From NCBI RefSeq assembly GCF_000718985.1, contig NZ_JODL01000012.1, positions 1 to 64,000 on the forward strand: a DNA stretch of 64,000 nt. Reading direction: 5' to 3'. Source of the DNA: Streptomyces megasporus. GTDB taxonomy: Bacteria > Actinomycetota > Actinomycetes > Streptomycetales > Streptomycetaceae. Every line of letters starts with the position of its first letter. The stretch's first letter is position 1. This document shows positions 36,088-44,380 of this stretch, in pieces. Both the position numbers and the translations under genes were made by a program. Below the pieces are notes generated by a model. It was not told where the DNA came from. It saw nothing but the letters and a program-made list of their open reading frames with translations, and ran no database searches.

Positions 36088-37518
36088 GTGCGCACCCGTC
36101 TGCTCGCCGTCCTCATCGTCCTGTTGACCGCCGTGCTGCTCGCCCTGGGCTTCCCGCTCGCCGCGAGCATCGCCGCCGCCGAACAGCAGAACGTGGTCGT
36201 GGACCGCATCGACGACACCGCCCGCTTCGCCTCCCTGGCCCAGTACGTCACCGCCCGCCCCCCGGCCGGCAGTCCCACCACGGCCGAGGCCCGGCAGCGG
36301 GACGAACGGCTGGCCACCCTCTACGACGAGCTGGAGCGCTACCACGACCTGTACGGCATCCGCGCCGGCGTCTTCTACCGCGACGGCAGCGCGATGGCCG
36401 CAGCCCCGTCGCACTGGCAGGTCCCCGGAGAGGGAGAGGGCGCCGAGGCCTTCGCCGAGGCGCTGGTCGGACGGCGCAGCCACGACCCCGCCCAGGTGTG
36501 GCCGTGGGACACCGACCGACGGATAGCGGTCGCCTCGCCGGTCGTCCGCGACGGGGACGTCGTCGCCGTCGTCCTCACCGACTCGCCCACCGGGCCGATG
36601 CGCTCGCGTGTCCTGCGGGGCTGGCTGCCGCTCGCCGCGGGGGAGGCGGCCGCCATGTTCGTCGCGGTCGCCCTGGCCTTCCGGCTGACCGGCTGGGTAC
36701 TCGAACCGGTGCGCGTCCTGGACAAGGCCGCCCACGACATCGCCACCGGAAGGATGGCCTCCAGGGTGGTGGTCTCGAGCGGGCCGCCGGAGCTGCGGCG
36801 CCTGGCGCGGTCCTTCAACGAGATGGCCGACCACGTCGAGACCGCCCTGGAACAACAGCGCGCCTTCGTCGCCGACGCCTCCCACCAGTTGCGCAACCCA
36901 CTCTCCGCGCTGCTGCTCCGCATCGACCTGCTGGCCCTGGAACTCCCCGAGGGCAACGAGGAGATCGCCTCGGTGCGGGCCGAGGGCAAACGCCTGGCGC
37001 GGGTGCTCGACGACCTCCTCGACCTCGCGCTCGCCGAACACACCCCGGCCGACCTGCGGCTGACCGACATCGCCGAACTCGCCGCCGAACGCGTCGCCGC
37101 CTGGCGGCCGGTCGCCGACGACAAGGGGGTGGCGCTGAGCGCGGAAGGGCACGGGGCGGCGACGGGCTGGGCCGATCCGGTCGCCCTGTCCAGCGCGCTG
37201 GACGCGGTCGTGGACAACGCGCTGAAGTTCACGCCGGCGGGAGAGTCGGTCACGGTCCGTGTCGCCTCCGAGGGCGACCGGGTGGTCATCGAGGTCGCGG
37301 ACCGGGGCCCCGGCCTCACCGAGGACGAGCTGGCCCGGGTCGGGGACCGCTTCTGGCGCAGCAGCCGCCACCAGAACGTCTCCGGTTCCGGGCTCGGGCT
37401 GTCCATCTCCCAGGCGCTGCTCGCCGCGGGCGACGCGACGATCTCCTATGCCCACAACGAGCCGCACGGCCTGCGGGTGTCGATCGCCCTGCCGCGGAAC
37501 GCGCCGGACGCGGGGTGA
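36088..37518 (+). CDS. gluK: Sensor histidine kinase, GluK-like
   Basis: The 476-aa membrane kinase has an N-terminal span (residues 5-28), an extracytoplasmic sensing region to about 175, a second span and a HAMP domain. The H-box is DASHQLRNPLSALLL with His266, and the N-box and ATP lid motifs are VVDNALKFTP, DRGPGL and GSGLGLSIS. It would sense external glutamate and phosphorylate the adjacent regulator. The GTG at 36088 gives the membrane span right at the start; GGAG lies 13 bases upstream, rather far. An upstream in-frame extension exists without homology. Confidence 0.85.
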   Translation: MRTRLLAVLIVLLTAVLLALGFPLAASIAAAEQQNVVVDRIDDTARFASLAQYVTARPPAGSPTTAEARQRDERLATLYDELERYHDLYGIRAGVFYRDGSAMAAAPSHWQVPGEGEGAEAFAEALVGRRSHDPAQVWPWDTDRRIAVASPVVRDGDVVAVVLTDSPTGPMRSRVLRGWLPLAAGEAAAMFVAVALAFRLTGWVLEPVRVLDKAAHDIATGRMASRVVVSSGPPELRRLARSFNEMADHVETALEQQRAFVADASHQLRNPLSALLLRIDLLALELPEGNEEIASVRAEGKRLARVLDDLLDLALAEHTPADLRLTDIAELAAERVAAWRPVADDKGVALSAEGHGAATGWADPVALSSALDAVVDNALKFTPAGESVTVRVASEGDRVVIEVADRGPGLTEDELARVGDRFWRSSRHQNVSGSGLGLSISQALLAAGDATISYAHNEPHGLRVSIALPRNAPDAG

Positions 37519-37596
37519 GGACCCGCCCGGTCACCTCGAACCGGGTCGCCTCACGACGGGCTCCGGGCGTCGCAGACGGCGGTGGGGCAACCGCCG

Positions 37597-38595
37597 CTAC
37601 GACTTCGCCGAGCGGTAGTAGCGCTCGGCTCCCCGGTGGAGGTCGAGCGGGTGGGTGTAGATGGCGGTGCGCAGGTCGACCTTCTGGGCCGCGTGCACCT
37701 CGCGGCCGATGCGGTCCCGACTGTTGATCACCGAACGGGTGATCCCCTCGGTCAGCGCGTCGTCCGCGCCGTCCACGGTCACCAGCAGGTTGGCCACCGC
37801 GACCGTCTCGATCGCCTTGCCGTCCTGGACGCCGGGATAGGCGTCGGCGGGCATCAGCGCGGCCCGGTAGGAACGTGTCTCGGGCTCCTGGGCGTGCAGC
37901 GTCGGGACCAGGTCGCCGAGCGGTACCAGACGGATGTCGAACTCCTCGGCGAGGTCCTCGATCGCACCGGTCGGCAGCCCGCCGGACCAGAAGAAGGCGT
38001 CCAGCCCGCCGCGGGCCAGCAGGTCCGGCATCCGGTCGATGCCCTCCGGCACCGGGACGACGTCCCGCTCGGGGTCCAGGCCCGCCGCCCGCAGCAGCCG
38101 TCCGGCGATCAGGTTGACGCCGGAGCGCGGCTGTCCCAGCCCGACCCGCAGCCCCTTGAGGTCCGCCGCGGCGCGCACCGGGGAGCCGGCCGGGACGACG
38201 AGCTGGATGTAGTCGTCGTACAGCCGCGCGCAGGCCCGCAGCCGGTCGGCGCCCGGCCGGCCCTCCTCCAGATAGGCCGCCACCGCGTCGGCGGCGGCGA
38301 TGGTGAACGACGCCTCGCCGGAGACCAGCCGCTCGATGTTCTCCACCGAGCCCTGGCTGGGCGCCAGGGTCACGTCCACCTCGGGGAGGTCGCGGCGGAG
38401 CTGTTCCTTCAGCAGCTCCCCGTAGCGCTCGTACACCCCGCCGCGCACGCCCGTCGCGAAGGTCACCGACCCGCCGGGCGTCGGACCGCCGCCGGGCGAC
38501 AGCCACCACAGCAGCGGCGCCAGCACGGCCACCGCGCACGCGACGGCCGTCAGCAGGCGCCGGATTTCGGGGCGGCGCGACGACGAGGAGAGCAC
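37597..38595 (-). CDS. TAXI-family TRAP-type solute-binding protein
   Basis: The 332-aa protein has an N-terminal signal or anchor segment (residues 12-35) and TAXI-family substrate-binding features ([34 protein letters not shown]). TAXI proteins normally feed TRAP transporter membrane subunits, but none is encoded nearby. It is convergent with the GluK-like kinase, 78 bases apart. Some TAXI proteins bind glutamate, so a role as a periplasmic-type glutamate sensor partner is possible; this is inference. The GTG at 38595 was chosen to begin just before the anchor segment. Confidence 0.8.
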   Translation of the reverse strand: MLSSSSRRPEIRRLLTAVACAVAVLAPLLWWLSPGGGPTPGGSVTFATGVRGGVYERYGELLKEQLRRDLPEVDVTLAPSQGSVENIERLVSGEASFTIAAADAVAAYLEEGRPGADRLRACARLYDDYIQLVVPAGSPVRAAADLKGLRVGLGQPRSGVNLIAGRLLRAAGLDPERDVVPVPEGIDRMPDLLARGGLDAFFWSGGLPTGAIEDLAEEFDIRLVPLGDLVPTLHAQEPETRSYRAALMPADAYPGVQDGKAIETVAVANLLVTVDGADDALTEGITRSVINSRDRIGREVHAAQKVDLRTAIYTHPLDLHRGAERYYRSAKS

Positions 38596-38672
38596 GGCCC
38601 CGATCCTGCCAGGGGCCGAGTGCGGAAGGGAGGGGCGGGGGCCGGGTGCGAGCACGTACCCTGTCGTCTGAG

Positions 38673-40151
38673 ATGAGTGCGAAGACTTACCAGGTGCGCA
38701 CCTACGGGTGCCAGATGAACGTCCACGACTCCGAGCGGCTGGCGGGCCTGCTGGAGGACGCGGGCTATGTCCGGGCGCCCCAGGACGCCGAGGTGGCCGA
38801 CGTGGTCGTCTTCAACACCTGCGCGGTGCGGGAGAACGCCGACAACCGGCTCTACGGCAACCTCGGGCGACTCGCGCCGAAGAAGGCGGACCGCCCGGGC
38901 ATGCAGATCGCGGTCGGCGGTTGCCTGGCGCAGAAGGACCGCGACACCATCGTCCGGCGGGCGCCCTGGGTCGACGTGGTCTTCGGCACCCACAACATCG
39001 GCAGCCTGCCGGTGCTGCTGGAGCGCGCCCGCGTCCGGCAGGAGGCGCAGGTCGAGATCGCCGAGTCGCTGGAGACGTTCCCCTCCACGCTGCCGACGCG
39101 GCGCGAGAGCGCGTACGCCGCCTGGGTCTCCATCTCCGTCGGCTGCAACAACACCTGCACCTTCTGCATCGTCCCGGCCCTGCGCGGCAAGGAGAAGGAC
39201 CGCCGCCCCGGCGACATCCTCGCCGAGATCGAGGCGCTGGTCGCCGAGGGCGTCACCGAGGTGACCCTGCTGGGGCAGAACGTCAACGCCTACGGGTCCG
39301 ACATCGGCGACCGCGAGGCGTTCTCCAAGCTGCTGCGGGCCTGCGGCAAGGTCGAGGGCCTGGAGCGGGTCCGCTTCACCTCGCCCCACCCGCGCGACTT
39401 CACCGACGACGTCATCGCCGCCATGGCCGAGACGGAGAACGTGATGCCGCAACTGCACATGCCGCTGCAGTCCGGTTCCGACCGCGTGCTGAAGGCGATG
39501 CGCCGCTCCTACCGGCAGGAGCGCTACCTGGGGATCATCGAGAAGGTCCGGGCCGCGATCCCGGACGCGGCGATCTCCACCGACATCATCGTGGGCTTCC
39601 CCGGCGAGACCGAGGAGGACTTCGAGCAGACCCTGCACGTGGTGCGCGAGGCGCGCTTCGCGCAGGCGTTCACCTTCCAGTACTCCAAGCGCCCGGGGAC
39701 CCCGGCCGCCGAGATGGACGGGCAGGTCCCCAAGGAGGTCGTACAGGAGCGGTACGAGCGCCTGGTGGCCCTCCAGGAGGAGATCTCCTGGGAGGAGAAC
39801 AAGAAGCAGGTCGGACGGACGCTGGAGGTCATGGTCGCCGAGGGGGAGGGCCGCAAGGACGGCGCCACCCGACGGCTGTCCGGCCGCGCCCCCGACAACC
39901 GCCTGGTGCACTTCACCCGCCCCGAGGAGCCGGTCCGGCCCGGCGACATGGCCACGGTCGAGGTCTCCTACGCCGCTCCGCACCACCTCCTGGCCGAGGG
40001 GCCGGTGCTGGGGGTGCGCCGCACCCGCGCCGGCGACGCCTGGGAGCGGCGCACCGCCGCGCCCGAGCCCAAGGGCGTGATGCTCGGTCTGCCGACCGTG
40101 GGCGTCCCCGAGCCGCTGCCTGCCGCCCCGGACGGCTGCCGCACCTGCTGA
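38673..40151 (+). CDS. miaB: tRNA-2-methylthio-N6-dimethylallyladenosine synthase MiaB
   Basis: This radical-SAM enzyme adds the methylthio group at position 37 of tRNAs reading UNN codons, after MiaA has added the isoprenoid. The 492-aa product has the UPF0004 domain ([35 protein letters not shown]). The radical-SAM cysteines are 158, 162 and 165 ([20 protein letters not shown]), and a TRAM domain follows. A Streptomyces-type C-terminal tail ends in Cys-Arg-Thr-Cys. The ATG at 38673 is the start of the conserved domain. miaA follows four genes downstream. Confidence 0.96.
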   Translation: MSAKTYQVRTYGCQMNVHDSERLAGLLEDAGYVRAPQDAEVADVVVFNTCAVRENADNRLYGNLGRLAPKKADRPGMQIAVGGCLAQKDRDTIVRRAPWVDVVFGTHNIGSLPVLLERARVRQEAQVEIAESLETFPSTLPTRRESAYAAWVSISVGCNNTCTFCIVPALRGKEKDRRPGDILAEIEALVAEGVTEVTLLGQNVNAYGSDIGDREAFSKLLRACGKVEGLERVRFTSPHPRDFTDDVIAAMAETENVMPQLHMPLQSGSDRVLKAMRRSYRQERYLGIIEKVRAAIPDAAISTDIIVGFPGETEEDFEQTLHVVREARFAQAFTFQYSKRPGTPAAEMDGQVPKEVVQERYERLVALQEEISWEENKKQVGRTLEVMVAEGEGRKDGATRRLSGRAPDNRLVHFTRPEEPVRPGDMATVEVSYAAPHHLLAEGPVLGVRRTRAGDAWERRTAAPEPKGVMLGLPTVGVPEPLPAAPDGCRTC

Positions 40152-40226
40152 ACCGCTCCGACCGGCGCCGACGGCCCCGTTCCGCACCCGCGGGCGGGGC
40201 CGTCGCGCGGAGGTAGGCTGCGCGAC

Positions 40227-40934
40227 ATGCTTGTCGCCGCCGCCGTATGCCCCTGTCCGCCGCTGTTGGTGCCCGAGATCGCCGGAGGCGCCGCGCACGA
40301 GATGGACGACGCGCGGGCCGCCTGCTACGACGCCGTCGCCGTGCTGGCCGCCGCGCGCCCCGACCGGCTGTACGTCGTCGGCCCCGCCGACCCGTCCGGT
40401 CGGGGCGGACATCCGCAGGGGGCCGTGGGGTCCTTCCGACCCTTCGGCGTCGATCTGGAGGTCCGCCTCGGCCGGGGCGAACCCGCCGACCGTCCGCTGC
40501 CGCCGTCCCTGGCGGTGGGCGCCTGGCTGCTGGAGCGCACGGGCTGGGACTCCGCTCCCGTCGAGGGACTGGGCGTGGAGGAGTCGTCGCCGAGGGAGCA
40601 CTGCGCGGCCACCGGCCGGGAGTTGGCCGGCGGGGCGGAGCGCGTGGCCCTGCTCGTGATGGGCGACGGCACCAACTGCCGGACGGAGAAGGCCCCCGGT
40701 CACCTCGACGAGCGCGCCGCCCCTTTCGACGCGGCCGTGGCCCGGGCCCTGGAGGCCGCCGACACCGAGGCGCTGTCGGCGCTGGACGAGGGACTGGCAC
40801 GCCGGCTGGGAGCGTCCGGGCGGGCCGGTTGGCAGGTGTTGGCCGGAGCCGCGGAGGGGGCGGGATTGGCGGGCCGGCTGCTGTACGACCGGGCGCCGTA
40901 CGGCGTCGGGTACCTGGTGGCGTGCTGGTCGTAG
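40227..40934 (+). CDS. Class III extradiol dioxygenase subunit B-like protein
   Basis: The 235-aa protein (MLVAAAVCPCPPLLVPEIAG at its start) resembles the LigB-type extradiol ring-cleavage fold. It is a conserved Streptomyces protein found between miaB and miaA. The usual iron-binding His pair of LigB is not obvious: the first motif is PCPPLL rather than PHPP. Dioxygenase activity is therefore doubtful and function unknown. It lies 75 bases after miaB. Confidence 0.65.
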   Translation: MLVAAAVCPCPPLLVPEIAGGAAHEMDDARAACYDAVAVLAAARPDRLYVVGPADPSGRGGHPQGAVGSFRPFGVDLEVRLGRGEPADRPLPPSLAVGAWLLERTGWDSAPVEGLGVEESSPREHCAATGRELAGGAERVALLVMGDGTNCRTEKAPGHLDERAAPFDAAVARALEAADTEALSALDEGLARRLGASGRAGWQVLAGAAEGAGLAGRLLYDRAPYGVGYLVACWS

Positions 40935-40994
40935 GAGCCGCGAGGACGCCGCGGGGGCGCTGCGAGACCGCCGCGGGGGCGTCGCGCGTGAGGA

Positions 40995-41025
40995 GGCCGC
41001 GCCGTCTCGTCGAGACGGCGCGGCC
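40995..41025. terminator. Bidirectional terminator between convergent genes
   Basis: A perfect 15-bp inverted repeat (40995-41009 and 41011-41025) around one central base lies between the dioxygenase-like gene and the small antitoxin-like gene, which converge on it. Confidence 0.8.
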
Positions 41026-41055
41026 CGTGACGGAAAACCTCTCGTGGGAAGGCGG

Positions 41056-41262
41056 TCAGGAGGCGGAGCCGCCGCCCTTGCCGTGCCGCCCGCGCGACAT
41101 GCGTCCCGTACGCTCCCGGACCTTGCCGGTGCCCATCCTGATGTGCCGCCGGTGCCGGCCGCCGGTCTTGGCGTCGGCGGTCTCTGAGGTCCGCTCGACG
41201 GTCCGGTCGACCTTGTCGCCGTGCCGGCCCATCTTGCCCTTGACCTTGTCCATGAAGCCCAT
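41056..41262 (-). CDS. Small basic antitoxin-like protein (MT0933 family)
   Basis: The 68-aa protein (MGFMDKVKGKMGRHGDKVDR at its start) is very basic and helical. It resembles the small actinobacterial family annotated as putative antitoxins (MT0933/Rv0909-like). No toxin gene lies beside it, so an antitoxin role is unproven. The ATG at 41262 begins the conserved MGFMDK motif; upstream codons in the same frame belong to no homologous region. Confidence 0.6.
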   Translation of the reverse strand: MGFMDKVKGKMGRHGDKVDRTVERTSETADAKTGGRHRRHIRMGTGKVRERTGRMSRGRHGKGGGSAS

Positions 41263-41320
41263 GGTGGTCACCCCGTTTCCGTGGCTCCGTGGCGGTTGCC
41301 GCCGACGTCCGCCGGCGGGC

Positions 41321-41641
41321 TCATCGACGGGCGTCCTCGTCCGCCGGGCCGTCGGAGACGCCCACGCCGTCCGTCGTCCGCTCGGCGGCCTGCTGCCTGG
41401 GGATGTCGACGTTCGTCGCGGTGCCCTCCTCCGAGGTTCCGTCGGCGCCGTCGGTTCCGTCGTCGGCCGCGGCCCGGACCGTCTCCTCCCGGTCGTCTCC
41501 GGCCGGACCGTCTCCGTCGGACTCCCGCGGCGCCGCGGTCCCCTCCGCCTCCGGCGAGGGCGCGGGGGAGTCGGCGAGGACCGCGGGCGTGTCCTCCTTC
41601 GCCGGCTTCGAGCCACGGCGGAACCAGGCAAAAACGCCCAT
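41321..41641 (-). CDS. Small acidic hypothetical protein
   Basis: The 106-aa protein starts MGVFAWFRRGSKPAKEDTPA. The rest is rich in Asp, Glu, Gly, Ala and Thr with no membrane span, and looks disordered. Streptomyces relatives beside miaA have been labelled gliding motility proteins without functional support. GGAG stands five bases before the ATG at 41641. The charged, low-complexity body and short aromatic/basic N-terminus suggest a membrane-touching or partner-binding role; function is unknown. Confidence 0.6.
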   Translation of the reverse strand: MGVFAWFRRGSKPAKEDTPAVLADSPAPSPEAEGTAAPRESDGDGPAGDDREETVRAAADDGTDGADGTSEEGTATNVDIPRQQAAERTTDGVGVSDGPADEDARR

Positions 41642-41822
41642 ATCTACTCCAGACGATACTCGTGCGAGTGAAGTTCCGCGCCTCCGGAGCGGCTCGGGGT
41701 GGCACTCGGGGCCACCGGCCCGTGAGTCCACGGACGGAACCTCGCATCGGGCAACGACTCCGGACGTGTGATGTCACGTCACTCGTTCGGAGTCCCCACC
41801 GGGTGTTTGGGAGACTTGCCCC

Positions 41823-42761
41823 GTGAGCAGCGCACTCCCCACCCCCCGCGTGATCGCCGTGGTCGGCCCGACCGCGGCCGGAAAGTCCGACCTGGGCGTC
41901 GCCCTCGCCCGACACCTGGACGGCGAGGTGATCAACGCCGACTCCATGCAGCTCTACCGCGGCATGGACATCGGCACCGCCAAGCTGACACCGGAGGAAC
42001 GCCGGGGCGTCCCGCACCACCTCCTGGACATCTGGGACGTCACGGTCGCCGCCAGCGTCGCCGAGTACCAGCGGTTGGCCCGCGCCGAGATCGACCGCCT
42101 GCTGGCCCTGGGGCGCACGCCCGTGCTGGTGGGCGGTTCCGGCCTGTACGTGCGCGGCGCCGTCGACGCCCTGGAGTTCCCGGGCACCGATCCGACCGTC
42201 CGCGCCCGCCTGGAGGCCGAGCTGGCCGAGCGCGGCTCCGGGCCGCTGCACGCCCGGCTCGCCGCCGTCGATCCGGAGGCCGCCCGGGCGATCCTGCCGA
42301 GCAACGGTCGCCGGATCGTCCGCGCCCTGGAGGTCGTGGAGATCACCGGACGTCCCTTCACCGCCAACCTGCCCGGCCCCGAGTCCGTCTACGACACCCT
42401 CCAGATCGGGGTGGACGTCGCGCGCCCCGAACTGGACGAGCGGATCGCCCGCCGGGTGGACCGGATGTGGGAGGCCGGTCTCGTCGAGGAGGTGCGCGCG
42501 CTGGAGCGCGTCGGACTGCGCGAGGGGCGCACCGCCTCGCGCGCCCTGGGTTACCAACAGGTACTGGCCGCGCTGGCCGGGGAGTGCACCGAGGAGGAGG
42601 CGCGCGCCGAGACCGTGCGGGCCACCAAGCGCTTCGCACGGCGCCAGGACTCGTGGTTCCGGCGCGACCGGCGGGTGCACTGGCTCGACGGGTCCGCCGA
42701 CCGCCGGGAGGACCTCGCCGAGCGTGCCCTGGCACTCCTCGAACGACCGGTCACAGCCTGA
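41823..42761 (+). CDS. miaA: tRNA dimethylallyltransferase MiaA
   Basis: MiaA transfers a dimethylallyl group to N6 of adenosine 37 in tRNAs reading UNN codons, the step before MiaB. The 312-aa product has the P-loop GPTAAGKS at residues 15-22, the NADSMQLYRGMDIGTAKLT region and the GGSGLYVRG motif. Start is GTG at 41823. In Streptomyces the bald-type leucyl tRNA bldA depends on such modification for efficient UUA decoding, which is established knowledge rather than anything seen here. Confidence 0.96.
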   Translation: MSSALPTPRVIAVVGPTAAGKSDLGVALARHLDGEVINADSMQLYRGMDIGTAKLTPEERRGVPHHLLDIWDVTVAASVAEYQRLARAEIDRLLALGRTPVLVGGSGLYVRGAVDALEFPGTDPTVRARLEAELAERGSGPLHARLAAVDPEAARAILPSNGRRIVRALEVVEITGRPFTANLPGPESVYDTLQIGVDVARPELDERIARRVDRMWEAGLVEEVRALERVGLREGRTASRALGYQQVLAALAGECTEEEARAETVRATKRFARRQDSWFRRDRRVHWLDGSADRREDLAERALALLERPVTA

Positions 42762-42862
42762 TCACGTCATGGCATCGGGACGCCCCGTCGGCCGTGGACG
42801 GGTGCCGGAGCGTGCCATCATCGGCTTCGAGTGAGCCGCACAGCCGGGAGTTGGGAGGGCAC

Positions 42863-43342
42863 GTGGCGATGGAGGCCGGCCCTCGTGACGGCGACGAACC
42901 GGTCGTCGGACCGCTCCGGGCCGACGGTCCGGACGACGACGGCCCCTCGGGGCTGGACGGCCTGGAGGACGTGGGGCCCTTGGAGGACGCCGCCGTGGAG
43001 GGCGACGAGTCCTACGGCGAGCTCCGCCCGCCCCGGCGGCTGCGCCTGTGGCAGATCGCCCCGGTCGTGGGGCTGGCCGCGGCCGGTTCGCTGATGTTCG
43101 CCTTCCCCCTCGCCTTCGGGCTCGGCGACGGGGGAGCGGTGGTCGCCATGCTCGGCCTGCTGCTCAGTTGCTGTGCCGCCGGCTGGGGCATGATGGCCGC
43201 CCGCCGTGCCGGTCTGGGCTGGCCGGGACTGCCGCCGCGCGGCTCGGGCGAACGCCCCGACTGGCGTCTGATCGCCTTGTACACCGCGGTCGCCGTCGCG
43301 CTCGTCGCGCTGGCCGTCTGGCGCGTCGCCCGACTCCGCTAG
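42863..43342 (+). CDS. Hypothetical membrane protein
   Basis: The 159-aa protein has an acidic, disordered N-terminal half (residues 1-65, rich in Asp, Gly and Glu). Hydrophobic spans lie at about 74-94, 98-118 and 133-155. GGGAGG precedes the GTG at 42863; an ATG two codons later is an alternative. It lies between miaA and dapF and may be in the same transcript. No family is recognised. Confidence 0.7.
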   Translation: MAMEAGPRDGDEPVVGPLRADGPDDDGPSGLDGLEDVGPLEDAAVEGDESYGELRPPRRLRLWQIAPVVGLAAAGSLMFAFPLAFGLGDGGAVVAMLGLLLSCCAAGWGMMAARRAGLGWPGLPPRGSGERPDWRLIALYTAVAVALVALAVWRVARLR

Positions 43343-43379
43343 GGACTCGCGGCTCCGTGGGCACCCGTACGATGGCACC

Positions 43380-44297
43380 GTGAACAGCGCAGCGCCCGTG
43401 CGGTTCCTCAAGGGACACGGCACCGAGAACGACTTCGTGATCATCCCCGACCCGGACGGGACGCTGGAGCTGTCCCCGGCCGTCGTGGCCCGGCTGTGCG
43501 ACCGGCGCGCCGGGATCGGCGGGGACGGCCTGCTGCGCGTGGTCCGCTCGGCCGCCCATCCCGAGGCCCGGGCGATGGCCGACGAGGCCGAGTGGTTCAT
43601 GGACTACCGCAACGCCGACGGCAGCGTCGCCGAGATGTGCGGCAACGGCGTGCGGGTCTTCGCGCGGTACCTCCGGCGGGCCGGCCTGGCCGACGCCGGC
43701 GACCTCGCCGTCGCCACCCGGGCGGGAGTGCGCCGGGTGCACGTGGCCAAGGACGGCGACATCACCGTCCACATGGGCGCCGCCCGACTGCCCGACGGGC
43801 CCGAACCGTCCGTCACCGTCACCGTCGGCGAGCGCGACTGGCCCGCCCGCAACGTCAACATGGGCAACCCGCACGCCGTCGCCTTCGTCGACGACCTCGA
43901 CCACGCGGGCGACCTGCTCACCGCTCCCGCCGTCGCGCCGGCCGGCGCGTACCCCGAGGGCGTCAACGTCGAGTTCGTCGTCGACCGGGGGCCGCGCCAC
44001 GTGGCCCTGCGGGTGCACGAGCGGGGCTCCGGCGAGACCCGCTCCTGCGGCACGGGAGCCTGCGCCGTGATGGTCGCCGCCGCCCGCCGGGACGGCGTCG
44101 ATCCGTCCGCCGACGGCGTTCCCGCCACATACACCGTCGACGTCCCCGGCGGACGGTTGGTGATCACCGAACGCGCGGACGGCGGCGTCGAGATGACCGG
44201 ACCGGCGGTGATCGTGGCCGAGGGGACCGTCGACCCCGAATGGTTCACGGCCTCCCGGGAAGCCGCCCCTCGGGAGAACGACCGCTCGAACGGGTGA
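43380..44297 (+). CDS. dapF: Diaminopimelate epimerase DapF
   Basis: DapF interconverts LL- and meso-diaminopimelate for lysine and, where meso-DAP is used, peptidoglycan. The 305-aa enzyme has both catalytic cysteines: Cys87 in SVAEMCGNGVRVFARY and Cys223 in GETRSCGTGACAVMVAA. GTG at 43380 starts the product. Streptomyces walls contain the LL form, so the enzyme chiefly serves lysine synthesis there. It is followed by rshA after about 80 bases. Confidence 0.96.
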   Translation: MNSAAPVRFLKGHGTENDFVIIPDPDGTLELSPAVVARLCDRRAGIGGDGLLRVVRSAAHPEARAMADEAEWFMDYRNADGSVAEMCGNGVRVFARYLRRAGLADAGDLAVATRAGVRRVHVAKDGDITVHMGAARLPDGPEPSVTVTVGERDWPARNVNMGNPHAVAFVDDLDHAGDLLTAPAVAPAGAYPEGVNVEFVVDRGPRHVALRVHERGSGETRSCGTGACAVMVAAARRDGVDPSADGVPATYTVDVPGGRLVITERADGGVEMTGPAVIVAEGTVDPEWFTASREAAPRENDRSNG

Positions 44298-44346
44298 TCC
44301 CGGCCACTGTGGACGGGAGGCGGCACATGGTGCATGGCAGGCTCGA

Positions 44347-44352
44347 TAGGAT
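44347..44352 (+). promoter_or_regulatory. TAGGAT -10-like element before rshA
   Basis: TAGGAT, a common Streptomyces -10 hexamer, lies 29 bases ahead of the TTG at 44381 that follows GGGAGG. It would support the TTG as start. If the ATG at 44327 is used instead, this hexamer is inside the coding region. Confidence 0.35.
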
Positions 44353-44380
44353 CAGGCACCCCGACGCAGTGGGAGGCGCC

